Positions 43,845 through 53,147 of a stretch of DNA of 64,000 nucleotides are shown here, in pieces. A program made the translations under genes and the position numbers. Location of the stretch: NCBI RefSeq assembly GCF_900105125.1, contig NZ_LT629750.1, positions 4,491,001 through 4,555,000 on the forward strand. Reading direction: 5' to 3'. Below the pieces are notes generated by a model. It saw nothing but the letters and a program-made list of their open reading frames with translations, was not told where the DNA came from and searched no databases. Position 1 is the first letter of the stretch, and each line of letters opens with the position of its first letter. Source of the DNA: Bradyrhizobium canariense. Lineage in GTDB: Bacteria > Pseudomonadota > Alphaproteobacteria > Rhizobiales > Xanthobacteraceae.

Positions 43845-44309
43845 TCACCAGTTCAGCACGGGGAGAGGGATTTTCAGCCCGTATGAAAACAGCGCGATGC
43901 CGAGAACGCTCATGCCGGCAGCGAGGACGGACGCACTCTTGAAGCTGGAATTTTTATCGCCAAGCGCGGAAACGAAGACGCATGCGAATGTCGCCGGCAG
44001 CAGGCCGTACCTTTCGGCGAGAAAAATGAAGAGCGACATCCCGGCGATAATGCAGACCCATCCCCGCCACTCAGGAGCGCCGATATCTTCCGGCTCGTGC
44101 TGGTTCGCTGCGGCGCTACCCGCGCTGACGAAGATAAGTACCCCTACCGCCAGCAGAACGCCTCCCAGTATTATCGGGAAGAACCCTGAACCCATCATCT
44201 CTGCTGTACCGAGATCGTAGCGGCTGGCCTGGGCGATCGTTCCCAGACCGATCAGCGCTATCAGGCCGCCGGCATAGTGATCCTTGTGACCTCCCACGAA
44301 CGGCTTCAT
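43845..44309 (-). CDS. Tripartite tricarboxylate transporter, small membrane subunit TctB
   Basis: 154 residues with four predicted membrane segments (GGLIALIGLGTIAQASRY; FFPIILGGVLLAVGVLIFVS; GWVCIIAGMSLFIFLAE; SVLAAGMSVLGIALFSYGL). GTAEMMGSGFFPIILGG is the usual TctB motif. It pairs with TctA downstream and takes ligand from the binding protein upstream. Confidence 0.9.
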   Translation of the reverse strand: MKPFVGGHKDHYAGGLIALIGLGTIAQASRYDLGTAEMMGSGFFPIILGGVLLAVGVLIFVSAGSAAANQHEPEDIGAPEWRGWVCIIAGMSLFIFLAERYGLLPATFACVFVSALGDKNSSFKSASVLAAGMSVLGIALFSYGLKIPLPVLNW

Positions 44310-44418
44310 CTATCCGATTTCCCGCCGTGCAACTCGAAAATTGATTCGCCCCAAACCACGTCGAACGCGTTACCTCCGTGGCAGAATGTAACCCGCGACA
44401 ACGCGGTGGGCCGCATCT

Positions 44419-45387
44419 TCATTGCGGCTTGACGCCCGCCGCTTCAAGCACGGCGTGGTACTTTTTTACTTCGGAAATCAGCAGCTCGCGCAGTTCTTCC
44501 GGGCTGCTGGGTGCTGGCTCAAAGCCCTGAGCATCAAAGGCCTTGATCATCTCGGGCGACTTCACGGCCGTGGCGATCGACTGGTTAATGAAGTTGACAA
44601 TTTCGGGCGGCGTGTTGGCAGGCGCCAGGATCGAACTCCAATTCGCCATATCGAAGCCTTTTTGAATGGTCTCATCGAACGTCGGCACATCAGGAAGGAT
44701 CGCGGAACGCTTGATGCTGGTCACGCCCAGCGCCTTCAACGTGCCGGCCTTGATCGATGGCAACGCGCTCGGATCGCCGAAGCCGAAGTCAACGACATTT
44801 CCCAGCACCGCCGTCAGCAGCGGCCCCGAGCCGTTGAAGGGAACGTGCCGCGCATCGATCTTGGTAGCGGCGACCATCATTTGCGCGGCCAAATACGGAC
44901 CGGCACCGATCCCGGTCGTTCCGTAGTTCAATTTACCCGGCTTGCTGCGCGCCAGCGCCAGCAAATCAGCCATCGAATTCACGCCGAGCGAGGGATTGAC
45001 CAGCAATATGAACGGCGAGGTCGACAGGCGCGAGATCGGCGTAAAGCTCTTGACGGGATCGTATCTGAGGTTGCTGTAGAGGCTGGCAGCAACGGTGTGA
45101 GAAACGCTGTTTAAATAGAGCGTGTAGCCATCGGGCGCCGAATTGGCCACGTACGCCGCGCCGATGGTCGTCCCGGCTCCGGGCTTGTTCTCGACGATGA
45201 CTTGCTGATTCCAAATCTTGCTGAGCTGCGCGGCCAGCGTTCTTGCCTGCGCTTCCGATCCACCTCCCGGCGGAAAGGGAATGATCAGTCGAACAAATTT
45301 GTTGGGATAGTCGAGCGCCTGGGATGCCTGCGCAAAGCCGCATAGCAATATAACCGACAATACGATACGGCTCAGTTTCATGACCAC
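44419..45387 (-). CDS. Tripartite tricarboxylate transporter substrate-binding protein (TctC/Bug)
   Basis: 322 residues with a signal peptide (LSRIVLSVILLCGFAQASQA). Bug-family signatures: VRLIIPFPPGGGSEAQARTLA, QQVIVENKPGAGTTIGAAYV, APDGYTLYLNSVS and LNYGTTGIGAGPYLAA. Bug proteins bind carboxylates such as citrate, glutamate or aspartate derivatives and aromatic acids. With an isoaspartyl dipeptidase upstream, an amino-dicarboxylate or peptide-like acid is a fair guess, not shown. The start is a GTG after GGAGA. Confidence 0.92.
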   Translation of the reverse strand: MVMKLSRIVLSVILLCGFAQASQALDYPNKFVRLIIPFPPGGGSEAQARTLAAQLSKIWNQQVIVENKPGAGTTIGAAYVANSAPDGYTLYLNSVSHTVAASLYSNLRYDPVKSFTPISRLSTSPFILLVNPSLGVNSMADLLALARSKPGKLNYGTTGIGAGPYLAAQMMVAATKIDARHVPFNGSGPLLTAVLGNVVDFGFGDPSALPSIKAGTLKALGVTSIKRSAILPDVPTFDETIQKGFDMANWSSILAPANTPPEIVNFINQSIATAVKSPEMIKAFDAQGFEPAPSSPEELRELLISEVKKYHAVLEAAGVKPQ

Positions 45388-45609
45388 GTCGCTTCTCCAT
45401 TCACTCTCGGCGCGCCCTCTTTCAGGAGATCGCAGAACGTCGCTTACGAACGCTCTGTTTTGCGATCAGGGGCGCAAACACGGGCAGTTCCGACGGAAGC
45501 GGGATCATGCCCGCCGCGCTCGAAACCTTTTGAACGATTGGCCGCAATCAAGGAGATCAAAGCCCTCGCTCAACAATTCCTGAAATCGGCTTTGACGATA
45601 TCGGATACG

Positions 45610-46764
45610 CTATTCGAAGACTCCTTTGACGACCGCCTGTCCGCCATCCACCATCAACTGACCCATGGCGATAACCTTATCGATGGTCAGATCCTCATTG
45701 AGAACGACGAGATCGGCATCCGATCCCGCAGCGATCACACCCTTCCGCGGATAGAGTCGCAAATGCCGGGCCGGATTTGCGCTCACTATGCTTAACGCGG
45801 ATGCAATATCTATGCCTGCATCCACCATGCTCTTGAATTCATAATGGAGAGCGCTGGTCTCCCAGCGCGCCATTGTGGAGTTGCCCCGCGCGTCCGACAG
45901 GTGGGGGTAAACTCCTCCGCCATCGGTGCTCATGCTGAGCCGTTCGAGCGGCACGCTTTTCCCGAGCAAGAACTCCACCGCGTCGGGACACGCGACGAAT
46001 CCCGGAATGGTTCTGATGGTGGTGAGATCTATCGGTCCGCCCAGTTCGCCCCACTTGACCATCTGGTCAAGCACGGCGCCGTTTCGATTGCAGTGCGTGG
46101 GCAAGTAGGTGTTGGGCGGCAGATCGCTCTGTTCGACCGCGTCGAACAGCAGTTGAATGCCTTTCTTTCCCGGTCCGATATGGATGTTGACGAATCCGCC
46201 GCGACCGGCCAGGCGCCCGGCGATGCGGGCGTCGGCACCGATGCGGATGATCTCCTCAAGTGTCGGCTGCGACGAACGTTCGTCCGCGATCGCCACTTCG
46301 CCGATGCCGAGCGCATTGGAAACCAGGACGATGTCCTTCTTGAGATCGCCGGTGAAGGAAGGAAGCGGCAGATCGTAAGCGCCGAGAAGAATGTAAGCCG
46401 ACATTCCTTCGAGCTCGAGAGAGCGCGCTTTCGCCAGCAAGCCCATCAAGTCTCGCGTCAACCCGTCGGCGCCCAGCAATCCGACCACCGTGGTTGTTCC
46501 GTTGGTGGTGAATTCCGTGAGATTCAGTTCGGGCCCGCGGGTGATTGGGCCATTGCTGCCGCCGCCACCAAGTATATGAACATGGCTGTCGATGAACCCA
46601 GGCGCCACTATTTTGCCCTGACAGTCAATTTCCCTGACGTCGGGCAGAGCAACTCGCGGCAAAGAGCTCTCGACGGCTGCGATACGATGATCCGCGACAA
46701 GCACATCGCGAATCCCGACTTCCCTGGGATTATGAAGACGACAGTTCCTCAATACGGTGATCAC
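45610..46764 (-). CDS. iadA: Beta-aspartyl (isoaspartyl) dipeptidase-like amidohydrolase
   Basis: 384 residues strongly resembling IadA: APGFIDSHVHILGGGGSNG with the metal HxH at about residue 62, LTEFTTNGTTTVVGLLGADG, LPTHCNRNGAVLDQ with a metal His, and the catalytic Asp in LSMSTDGGG; C-terminal KGVIAAGSDADLVVLNED. IadA is a binuclear zinc enzyme that cleaves isoaspartyl dipeptides. The bridging carbamylated lysine of IadA probably corresponds to GPGKKGIQ. It overlaps the M20 peptidase stop by ATGA. A related beta-linked or cyclic amide is possible as the true substrate. Confidence 0.85.
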   Translation of the reverse strand: MITVLRNCRLHNPREVGIRDVLVADHRIAAVESSLPRVALPDVREIDCQGKIVAPGFIDSHVHILGGGGSNGPITRGPELNLTEFTTNGTTTVVGLLGADGLTRDLMGLLAKARSLELEGMSAYILLGAYDLPLPSFTGDLKKDIVLVSNALGIGEVAIADERSSQPTLEEIIRIGADARIAGRLAGRGGFVNIHIGPGKKGIQLLFDAVEQSDLPPNTYLPTHCNRNGAVLDQMVKWGELGGPIDLTTIRTIPGFVACPDAVEFLLGKSVPLERLSMSTDGGGVYPHLSDARGNSTMARWETSALHYEFKSMVDAGIDIASALSIVSANPARHLRLYPRKGVIAAGSDADLVVLNEDLTIDKVIAMGQLMVDGGQAVVKGVFE

Positions 46765-47945
46765 GGTTTCGCATCCTCCTGCATCAAGATGAGAGTCCGC
46801 AAAAGAGCGCCGGCTCCAACTGGCAGGCTTTCAGGATCCAGAAACTCTTGCAGGGTGTGAATGCTTCCTCCGGAAGTGACACCCATCGAAGCCGCGGCTA
46901 TGCCAAGAGAAAGAGGGATGTTGGCGTCGGTACTGCCCGGCAACAACGACCCCGTTACCCCAACCCCCGCAAACCCGTCCAGGATAGCCCGGATCAGCGG
47001 ATGACTGGAGGCGATCTCTCCTCCCGGGCGATCTCCAATTACGGAAATTGCAACGTCAATCCGTTCGTCGGCAGGAATGGCGCCGACGATGCCCCGCACT
47101 TCCGCTTCAAGCGCCTGCACGACAGCATGATCCAGCGACCTTATATCGAGCGAGAGACTGGCCTGCTGGGCGATCGCATTGACGGAGGTGCCTCCGTTCA
47201 CGGTTCCGATATTGAGAACGGTCTTCGGATTCGAAGGCACCGCGATCTCGCTTATTTTTCCGGCGACGCGTGCAAGCACATGCACGGCGCTCGGTTTGCC
47301 AGCATCCGCCCAGCTATGACCGCCCGCTGTCTTGACCGCGATTTCCAGCCGCCGCACGCTGATCGCGATGTGATTGACGATACCCAAATTTCCATCGACG
47401 GCGATAACCGCCGAGACCCGATCGCCGTATCGATCCATCAAGGCGCGCATGCCGCGAAGATTGCCCAAACCCTCTTCGCCGACAGAGAATGCCAATATGA
47501 GATCGCACTCCAATCTCACGCCGTTGCGGCGCAACAGTTCCGGCAGCAGAAGCGTGATCGCGGCGGATGCACTATTGTCCCGGATTCCCGGCGCCCGCCA
47601 ATACCGGCCATCCCAGCGGGGCTCGACATTGGTTCCTTCGGGAAACACCGTATCGATATGCGCAACGAGCATGATCGGAGGAGCTCGACACTCGTCCGCA
47701 GGCAGCAAGGCCGTCACGTTGGATAGATGATCGATTTCGACCTGCTTGAGGCCAAACTCGCCAAGCCGGTCGGCGATGTATTGCGCGCGGTCTCCCTCGC
47801 CAAAGGTGGGAGACGGTATTCTGCAGATGGCGAGCGCTTCCTGAACAAGCGCTTCCCCGAAGCCGATATCCACCTCGATCAAATCAAGCAAACCTTGCCC
47901 ACCACTGTTTATTGCACCGTTGCAAACTTGATATGATGATAACAT
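46761..47945 (-). CDS. M20-family metallopeptidase/amidohydrolase
   Basis: Up to 394 residues. M20 motifs: metal/catalytic LVAHIDTVFPEGTNVE, GIRDNSASAAITL, AFSVGEEGLGN with the general-base Glu, and C-terminal LPGSTDANIPLSLG and GGSIHTLQEFLD. A dimerisation domain lies at about residues 200-310. It hydrolyses dipeptides, N-acyl amino acids or carbamates. The ATG at 47945 falls inside the conserved 27-bp promoter motif, so the true start is probably downstream; GTG 47873 (codon 25) is a candidate. First gene of the run leading into iadA, tctCBA and the F420 genes. Confidence 0.85.
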   Translation of the reverse strand: MLSSYQVCNGAINSGGQGLLDLIEVDIGFGEALVQEALAICRIPSPTFGEGDRAQYIADRLGEFGLKQVEIDHLSNVTALLPADECRAPPIMLVAHIDTVFPEGTNVEPRWDGRYWRAPGIRDNSASAAITLLLPELLRRNGVRLECDLILAFSVGEEGLGNLRGMRALMDRYGDRVSAVIAVDGNLGIVNHIAISVRRLEIAVKTAGGHSWADAGKPSAVHVLARVAGKISEIAVPSNPKTVLNIGTVNGGTSVNAIAQQASLSLDIRSLDHAVVQALEAEVRGIVGAIPADERIDVAISVIGDRPGGEIASSHPLIRAILDGFAGVGVTGSLLPGSTDANIPLSLGIAAASMGVTSGGSIHTLQEFLDPESLPVGAGALLRTLILMQEDAKP

Positions 47946-47965
47946 ATTGCCGTCATTGATGCAAG
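47939..47965. promoter_or_regulatory. 27-bp shared motif, copy 1 (candidate RpiR operator)
   Basis: The 27 bases match 53444-53470 at 23 of 27 positions, with a fully shared core CCGTCATTGATGCAAG. The two copies lie in the promoter regions of the M20-iadA-tct-F420 run and of the rpiR/LLM divergent pair. TTGC-N10-GCAA inside this copy is an inverted repeat of the size RpiR-family proteins use. Binding is inferred. Confidence 0.6.
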
Positions 47966-48240
47966 TATTCTGCTATTTCTTCACGGCAAATGTGACCCGA
48001 TCGCCCTGCAAGAATGTCAGGCTGCCCTCGTAGTCGCTTGGGCACGGCACAGCCGAAATTCAATCTGACAAGGCGGCGCACGGCGCGAAACGCGGTTGTC
48101 TCGCGCGATCGCTTGCGGGACGTCGGTCATCGCAGAACGGGAAGAGCCGTCGGCTATCCAGACATCCTCAGCGCGGAACGGGAAACCATCGACAGGCGCG
48201 ATTTTCATGAGAGCCGGTCGGCGCGCGACAGAACGATACG

Positions 48241-50517
48241 TTACTGCCGAGCTTCCTCAATCAATTGCCATAGGCGCGGAGGGGAAAGCGGCAGCTCGTT
48301 CGGCTGGACGTTCAGATGAAACAGGGCGTCGGCCACCGCATTGCCGATCACGCCCGCGACCGGAATTATCCCGCCCTCGCCTGCGCCCTTGGCTCCCAGG
48401 GGATTGTTGGGGCACCGCTTCAACTCAAGCGTAATCGACCGGATGTTGGGAAAGTCGGATGCCGTCGGCAACAGATAGTCGGCAAACGAGCCGGTCAAGA
48501 GCTGGCCTTCGGAATCATAAGCGAGATGCTCCAGAAAGGTCCCGCCGAGGCCCTGCACGATCGACCCGATCGCCTGTCCGTGCAGCGTCAGGGGATTGAT
48601 CATCCGGCCGACGTCCTCGACCGAGAGATAATCGATCACCTTGACATGGCCTGTGCCGGGATCGACCGCGACATATGCCGCCTGCGTGCCGTATGCCCAG
48701 GTATGCTTGCTGTTGAAGAACGAGGCTTCGACCTCCAGCCGAACGTCCGAAAGATTTGAAAACGTCAGGTGATTGCCGGCCTGGCTGACCTCGTCGCCGT
48801 CGATCGAGACATCGGCGGGACTGCAATTGAAGCGTTTCGCAGCGGTCTCGCGAATAAGTTCCTTCAATTTCTCCGCCGCGAGCAGAATTGACGAGCCGCC
48901 CATCACCGTCGAGCGCGAATGATACGAGCCGTAGCCGTCCTTCACATGATCGGTCGATCCGTGATTGATCGTGATCCTCTCAAAAGGAATCTCCATCGCG
49001 TCGGCTGCAATCTGGGCCATGATCGTTTCCAGTCCCTGGCCGATCGCGGACGAGCCGAGATACACCGAAAGCGAACCATCCGTTTCGAGAACGAGCCGCG
49101 CGTCTTCCTTTGGTCCCGCGGCACCGCCCTCTATGAAGCTGCCGATTCCGAGGCCGTGATAATAGCCGTCGATCAACCTGCCGCGCAGTTTGCTCCTGTC
49201 TTCCCATTTGAATTCCGCGAGACAACGATCGAATACCGCGTGATAGTCGCCGCTATCGAGTTCGTTCGTACTTTCGAACGGGGTCACGGTCGGAAGCGGA
49301 TATGGCATCTGGCTGTCCGCGACCAGATTGCGGCGTCGCAACTCAAGACGATCCATCTCAAGATCTCTTGCAACGATATCGATCAAGCGCTCGCGGGCGA
49401 AATCGGCCTCGAACCTTCCCGGCCCCCGGTAGCTGCCGGCCGGAGTCTTGTTTGTCACCAGCATCGAACTCCTGAGATCGACGCTCTCGAAACAATAAGG
49501 ACCGGACATGCATTGCGCGACATTCCGCGGACCAACTGAACCATTTGTCCGGAGATAGGCGCCAATGTCCGCCCAGATCTGACCGCGGAGTCCCAGAAAG
49601 CGCCCGTCACGGCTCACCGCGATCTCAACGTCACACTCAATGTCGCGCGAGTGATTGGCGCTCATCATGTGTTCCCGCCGATCTTCTGTCCACTTCACGG
49701 GTCGCCGCGCGATCATGGCCGCGGCGGGAATCAGATAGTCCTCGGGATAAAATTCTCCCCGCGACCCGAAACCGCCGCCGACATCGACCTCGACCAGCTT
49801 TACGGCGTGCTCGTCCAGGCCGAGAGCAGCGGCAAGCACGCGACGATTGTAAAAGGCCGTCTTTGCCGTGCCCCAGACCGTCATTTCACCCGCAACAGCA
49901 TTCCATTCGGCAACGAAGCCTCGCGGCTCCATGAACATTGCGGTGTGGCGCTGAACTTTAAACCGTTCGCGTCGCACGTAATCTGCAGACTTGAACGCCG
50001 CATCGGCGTCGCCGAGACAAGCCCTCCAGGTAATTGCGGTGTTGGAACCATGGCCTTCGAAAAGAAACGACGGCTCGGTTTCAGCCTGTTCCCGGCCGGC
50101 GACTGCAGGCAGCGTTTCAATATCGAGAGCGATATGCTCCAGGGCATCTTCAGCGATCGCCGCTGTATCGGCGATCACGACCGCAACGGGCTCTCCGACA
50201 TAGCGAACCTTCCGGTCCGCAAGCACCGGCTGATGAAACGGCTCAAGCTCGGGCAGCGATTGCAAGCGCACGGGAATGCGCGGGACGAAATCGCCCAGAC
50301 CGCCGGCGGTCAGGACATGCCTGACTCCCGGTAGTTCGAGAGCGCGGGTGAAGTCGATAGAGCGGATCGTCCCGTGAGCAACGGAACTGCGCAGGATCAC
50401 CGCATAAAGCTGGTCAGGCCGATTGACGTCTGCGACGTAGGTGCCCCTGCCTCGCACCATGCGAAGGTCCTCGACGCGCTCCATCGGACGGCCGACGTAG
50501 GAATTCGAGACCTTCAT
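48241..50517 (-). CDS. Molybdenum hydroxylase large subunit (CoxL/XdhB-like, class II)
   Basis: 758 residues from ATG 50517, which shares one base with the stop of the 2Fe-2S subunit. Domains: Ald_Xan_dh_C at the N-terminus (GRPMERVEDLRMVRGRGTYV) and molybdopterin-binding regions (VDVGGGFGSRGEFYPEDYL; PAGSYRGPGRFEADFARE; GQGLETIMAQIAADA; GAKGAGEGGIIPVAGVIGNA with the active-site Glu). GSYRGPGR in place of AYRCSFR marks it as a xanthine-dehydrogenase-like hydroxylase, not CO dehydrogenase. It hydroxylates a heterocycle or aldehyde with water-derived oxygen. A longer frame extending to 50877 overlaps the small-subunit gene. Confidence 0.93.
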   Translation of the reverse strand: MKVSNSYVGRPMERVEDLRMVRGRGTYVADVNRPDQLYAVILRSSVAHGTIRSIDFTRALELPGVRHVLTAGGLGDFVPRIPVRLQSLPELEPFHQPVLADRKVRYVGEPVAVVIADTAAIAEDALEHIALDIETLPAVAGREQAETEPSFLFEGHGSNTAITWRACLGDADAAFKSADYVRRERFKVQRHTAMFMEPRGFVAEWNAVAGEMTVWGTAKTAFYNRRVLAAALGLDEHAVKLVEVDVGGGFGSRGEFYPEDYLIPAAAMIARRPVKWTEDRREHMMSANHSRDIECDVEIAVSRDGRFLGLRGQIWADIGAYLRTNGSVGPRNVAQCMSGPYCFESVDLRSSMLVTNKTPAGSYRGPGRFEADFARERLIDIVARDLEMDRLELRRRNLVADSQMPYPLPTVTPFESTNELDSGDYHAVFDRCLAEFKWEDRSKLRGRLIDGYYHGLGIGSFIEGGAAGPKEDARLVLETDGSLSVYLGSSAIGQGLETIMAQIAADAMEIPFERITINHGSTDHVKDGYGSYHSRSTVMGGSSILLAAEKLKELIRETAAKRFNCSPADVSIDGDEVSQAGNHLTFSNLSDVRLEVEASFFNSKHTWAYGTQAAYVAVDPGTGHVKVIDYLSVEDVGRMINPLTLHGQAIGSIVQGLGGTFLEHLAYDSEGQLLTGSFADYLLPTASDFPNIRSITLELKRCPNNPLGAKGAGEGGIIPVAGVIGNAVADALFHLNVQPNELPLSPPRLWQLIEEARQ

Positions 50518-50990
50518 CACTTTTCCCCGTCGCGGGCATAGTGACTGCGGGCATCCAGAATAGCCTCCACGATCGGAATGTAGCCGGTGCACCTGCACAG
50601 ATTGCCCGACAGGACCTCTCGTATCCTTTCCTGGTCGGCGTCCGGCTCGTTGGTAAGAAGCGCGTGGGCGGTCGTGATGAAACCCGGCGTACAAAAGCCG
50701 CACTGAAGCGCATGGTGTTTGCGAAACGCTGCCTGCAGGGGTGACAACTCGTCTCCGGACAGCCCTTCGATCGTGACAACCCTTTCGTCCTGTGCCTGCA
50801 CGGCCAGCATCAGGCAGGAGCGGACGGCCTCGCCATTGACGAGCACGGTGCAAGCCCCGCAAACACCATGCTCGCATCCGACATGAGTCCCGGTCCGCCC
50901 CAAACGATCCCTGATACAGTCGACAAGCGTCGTGCGGGGTTCGACGTCCGCGTTGACCGGATCTCCGTTGAGTTCAAATGCAACTTGCAT
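50517..50990 (-). CDS. Molybdenum hydroxylase 2Fe-2S subunit (CoxS-like)
   Basis: 157 residues from ATG 50990. Two 2Fe-2S clusters are complete: plant-type CEHGVCGACTVLVNGEAVRSC (in two adjoining pieces, about residues 40-60) and the helical cluster CGFCTPGFITTAHALL with GNLCRCTGYIPIVEAI. It carries electrons from the molybdenum site to FAD. Order M-S-L matches many carbon-monoxide-dehydrogenase-like and nicotinate-type hydroxylases. Confidence 0.95.
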   Translation of the reverse strand: MQVAFELNGDPVNADVEPRTTLVDCIRDRLGRTGTHVGCEHGVCGACTVLVNGEAVRSCLMLAVQAQDERVVTIEGLSGDELSPLQAAFRKHHALQCGFCTPGFITTAHALLTNEPDADQERIREVLSGNLCRCTGYIPIVEAILDARSHYARDGEK

Positions 50991-51007
50991 CCTGCCTGTC
51001 CAAATCC

Positions 51008-51865
51008 TCAGGAGGTCGAGTGTTGAAGGCCGCGAGCCAGTAACGTACCCAGCAGCGCGCGACGATAGCCACCGGGCGCATGGATGTCGGACGGCGGATC
51101 GATCGATTCCTTCGCTGCCGCTGCCACGGCAGCAATGCAGTCTTCCGTGACCGCATTTCCGTTTAGCGCCGCCTCTGCCGCGGACAGTCTGATCGGGCAA
51201 TCGGCAATGCCGATCGCGCCGATGTGCGCGTCGACCGCGCAATTCCTGTGATCCAGATCATAGAAAAGCAGCACCCCGGCCATCGCGAAGTCGCCTTTTC
51301 TGCGGGCAAACTCCCGAAACGCCCAGCGTCTCGTGGCGGGCCACGCCGGAAGGTGGAGCTCGGTAACAATTTCGTCCGGCTCCAGACTCGTCTGCAACGG
51401 GCCGGTAAAGAACGAGGATGCTTTTTCTACTCGGGTGCCACCGCTTCCCACGATGGTCATCTCGCCGTCGCAGGTCAACGCCACGCCGGGCATCTCGGCA
51501 GACGGGTCCGCATGCGCGAGCGAACCGCCGATCGTTCCCCGGTTACGGACCTGATAATGCGCAACGTGCTTTATGGCTTCCGCAAGCAAAGGATGACTAC
51601 GGACCAATCGCCGGTCATTCTCGATGTCGCACCATCGGACCTTGGCCCCCAACCTGACACCATCGTCGCCGATCGTGATGGTATCGAGATCCTTCAGGTG
51701 CTTGAGATCGACAAGCAGATCGGGCGTAGCGAGACGGAATGCCAGCATCGGCATCAGACTTTGGCCGCCCGAAATCAATTTTGCATTCCCGTTGCCCGAG
51801 GCCAGCAGATTGACAGCTTCAGCCAAAGTCGAAGGCGATGCGTACGCAAAGCTTGGCGGCTTCAT
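51008..51865 (-). CDS. Molybdenum hydroxylase FAD-binding subunit (CoxM-like)
   Basis: 285 residues. FAD motifs AKLISGGQSLMPMLAFRLA (about residue 30) and RNRGTIGGSLAHADPSAEMP (about 110), then the CO_deh_flav_C domain (RKGDFAMAGVLLFYDLDHRN). It delivers electrons to an external acceptor. First gene of the three-subunit enzyme; a 271-bp gap separates it from the F420-type oxidoreductase gene, which faces the same way. Confidence 0.94.
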   Translation of the reverse strand: MKPPSFAYASPSTLAEAVNLLASGNGNAKLISGGQSLMPMLAFRLATPDLLVDLKHLKDLDTITIGDDGVRLGAKVRWCDIENDRRLVRSHPLLAEAIKHVAHYQVRNRGTIGGSLAHADPSAEMPGVALTCDGEMTIVGSGGTRVEKASSFFTGPLQTSLEPDEIVTELHLPAWPATRRWAFREFARRKGDFAMAGVLLFYDLDHRNCAVDAHIGAIGIADCPIRLSAAEAALNGNAVTEDCIAAVAAAAKESIDPPSDIHAPGGYRRALLGTLLARGLQHSTS

Positions 51866-52136
51866 GTCGGCTCCCGGTCAGTGTCGGCGTGATTTACCGG
51901 GATCCTTGGCGGCCGGACGGAACCGGTATCGACGGTTACATCCGCTTGGCCGTCTCGTTTTCTCGTCATGCCCGCTCGCAACGGCGGTCCCCGGATCGGC
52001 CCGCGCTATACAAGCCCCTGTCCTTCCCGCACGCGCTCCCGTCGCGCGATCTCCCGTCATTGACCGATGATTGAATCCCGACCTCCGAATGCCGGCAAGA
52101 AATCTGGTTCACAAGCTCACCTGCGATACTCCGCGC

Positions 52137-53147
52137 CTAATTTCGGGGAGCGAACAGATTGAGAATTGCTTCATTCTGATGCCAGGCCGCGGGCCTGACG
52201 ATCGGAAGATGTACCCCGGCGTCCCGATACTCCTGAATCTTCTTCACGACATCGGCCGGCGTTCCAGCTGCTGTCAGACCCTGGACTGTTTTCTTGCTGA
52301 GGGCCTTTGCCAAGGCTTCCTTGCCTCCCGTCGCATACGCGGAATGAAGACGCGGCAATTCATCCTCGTCGATATAGGGTTCTCCGACGCGCTGTCGCGC
52401 CTTTGACTGCGAGACGGCCTTTTCGGGCATGAACTTGTTAGCGACTTCCCAACGCACCGCGTCGATGGCGGCATCCGGGTCGTCCTCGACCGAGGTATTG
52501 ATGAGAATAGCAACCTGAAAATCGTTCCAGTCGCGCCCCTCTTCCTCGGCCGCCGCTTTCACGATCTTGATAGCGTTGGCTGCATACTCCGGGGATGAAA
52601 CGGTATTGAGAAGGACTCCATCAGCCAATTTGCCAGCAAGCCGAAGACCGGTCGTGCTCGTCGCCGCGAACCAAAGTGGAATCCTGGAACGAACGGGCTT
52701 CCAGCCCAATTGGGCGCCTTCGATTTTCAACAGCTTGCCCTGGTAATCGACCCTGTCTCCAGACAGCATCAGCCGGAAAACCTCGACCCATTCCCGCAGG
52801 GCTAGCGCGGGCGTCACATGCTCGAATCCGTGGCGCTTGGCATGAACCTCTGATGCGGCCCCCGGGCATATCACCATTCGCCCGCCGGAAAACTCGTCGA
52901 GGGTCGCCGCCGTCTGCGCCATCAATACGGGGCTGCGAAGACGGACAATCTGGGTACAGCCCAAACTGATTTTATTGGTGGCCATCGCAAACGCCGCCAT
53001 GGCCGTGACCGAGTCACGCATCAGCGCCCACGTCTCGGAGAAAAATCCAATCTCAAAATTGTGATCCTCCGCCGCACGTACTGCGTTGGCAAAGTCCTGG
53101 ATACGAACGGTGTGGTCGTAGCCCGTAGCAAAACCGATCCTCGTCAT
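52137..53147 (-). CDS. LLM-class oxidoreductase, probably F420-dependent (Mer/FGD type)
   Basis: 336 residues of the luciferase-like TIM barrel in its F420 subgroup: IQDFANAVRAAEDHNFEIGFFSETW, ISLGCTQIVRLRSPVLMAQTAATLDEFSGGRM (in pieces), VICPGAASEVHAKRHGF, RIPLWFAATSTTGLRLAGKLADGVLLN, and C-terminal GTPADVVKKIQEYRDAGV as in methylene-H4MPT reductase-like proteins. No flavin reductase is adjacent, while complete F420 enzymes are encoded 10 kb away. It probably uses F420 or F420H2 on a metabolite of the molybdenum hydroxylase (inference). Divergent from the RpiR gene. Confidence 0.85.
   Translation of the reverse strand: MTRIGFATGYDHTVRIQDFANAVRAAEDHNFEIGFFSETWALMRDSVTAMAAFAMATNKISLGCTQIVRLRSPVLMAQTAATLDEFSGGRMVICPGAASEVHAKRHGFEHVTPALALREWVEVFRLMLSGDRVDYQGKLLKIEGAQLGWKPVRSRIPLWFAATSTTGLRLAGKLADGVLLNTVSSPEYAANAIKIVKAAAEEEGRDWNDFQVAILINTSVEDDPDAAIDAVRWEVANKFMPEKAVSQSKARQRVGEPYIDEDELPRLHSAYATGGKEALAKALSKKTVQGLTAAGTPADVVKKIQEYRDAGVHLPIVRPAAWHQNEAILNLFAPRN

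Noticed and set aside
48241..50877. 878-residue version of the molybdenum hydroxylase large subunit
   Set aside because: The extension overlaps the 2Fe-2S subunit gene; the ATG at 50517 matches the family start.
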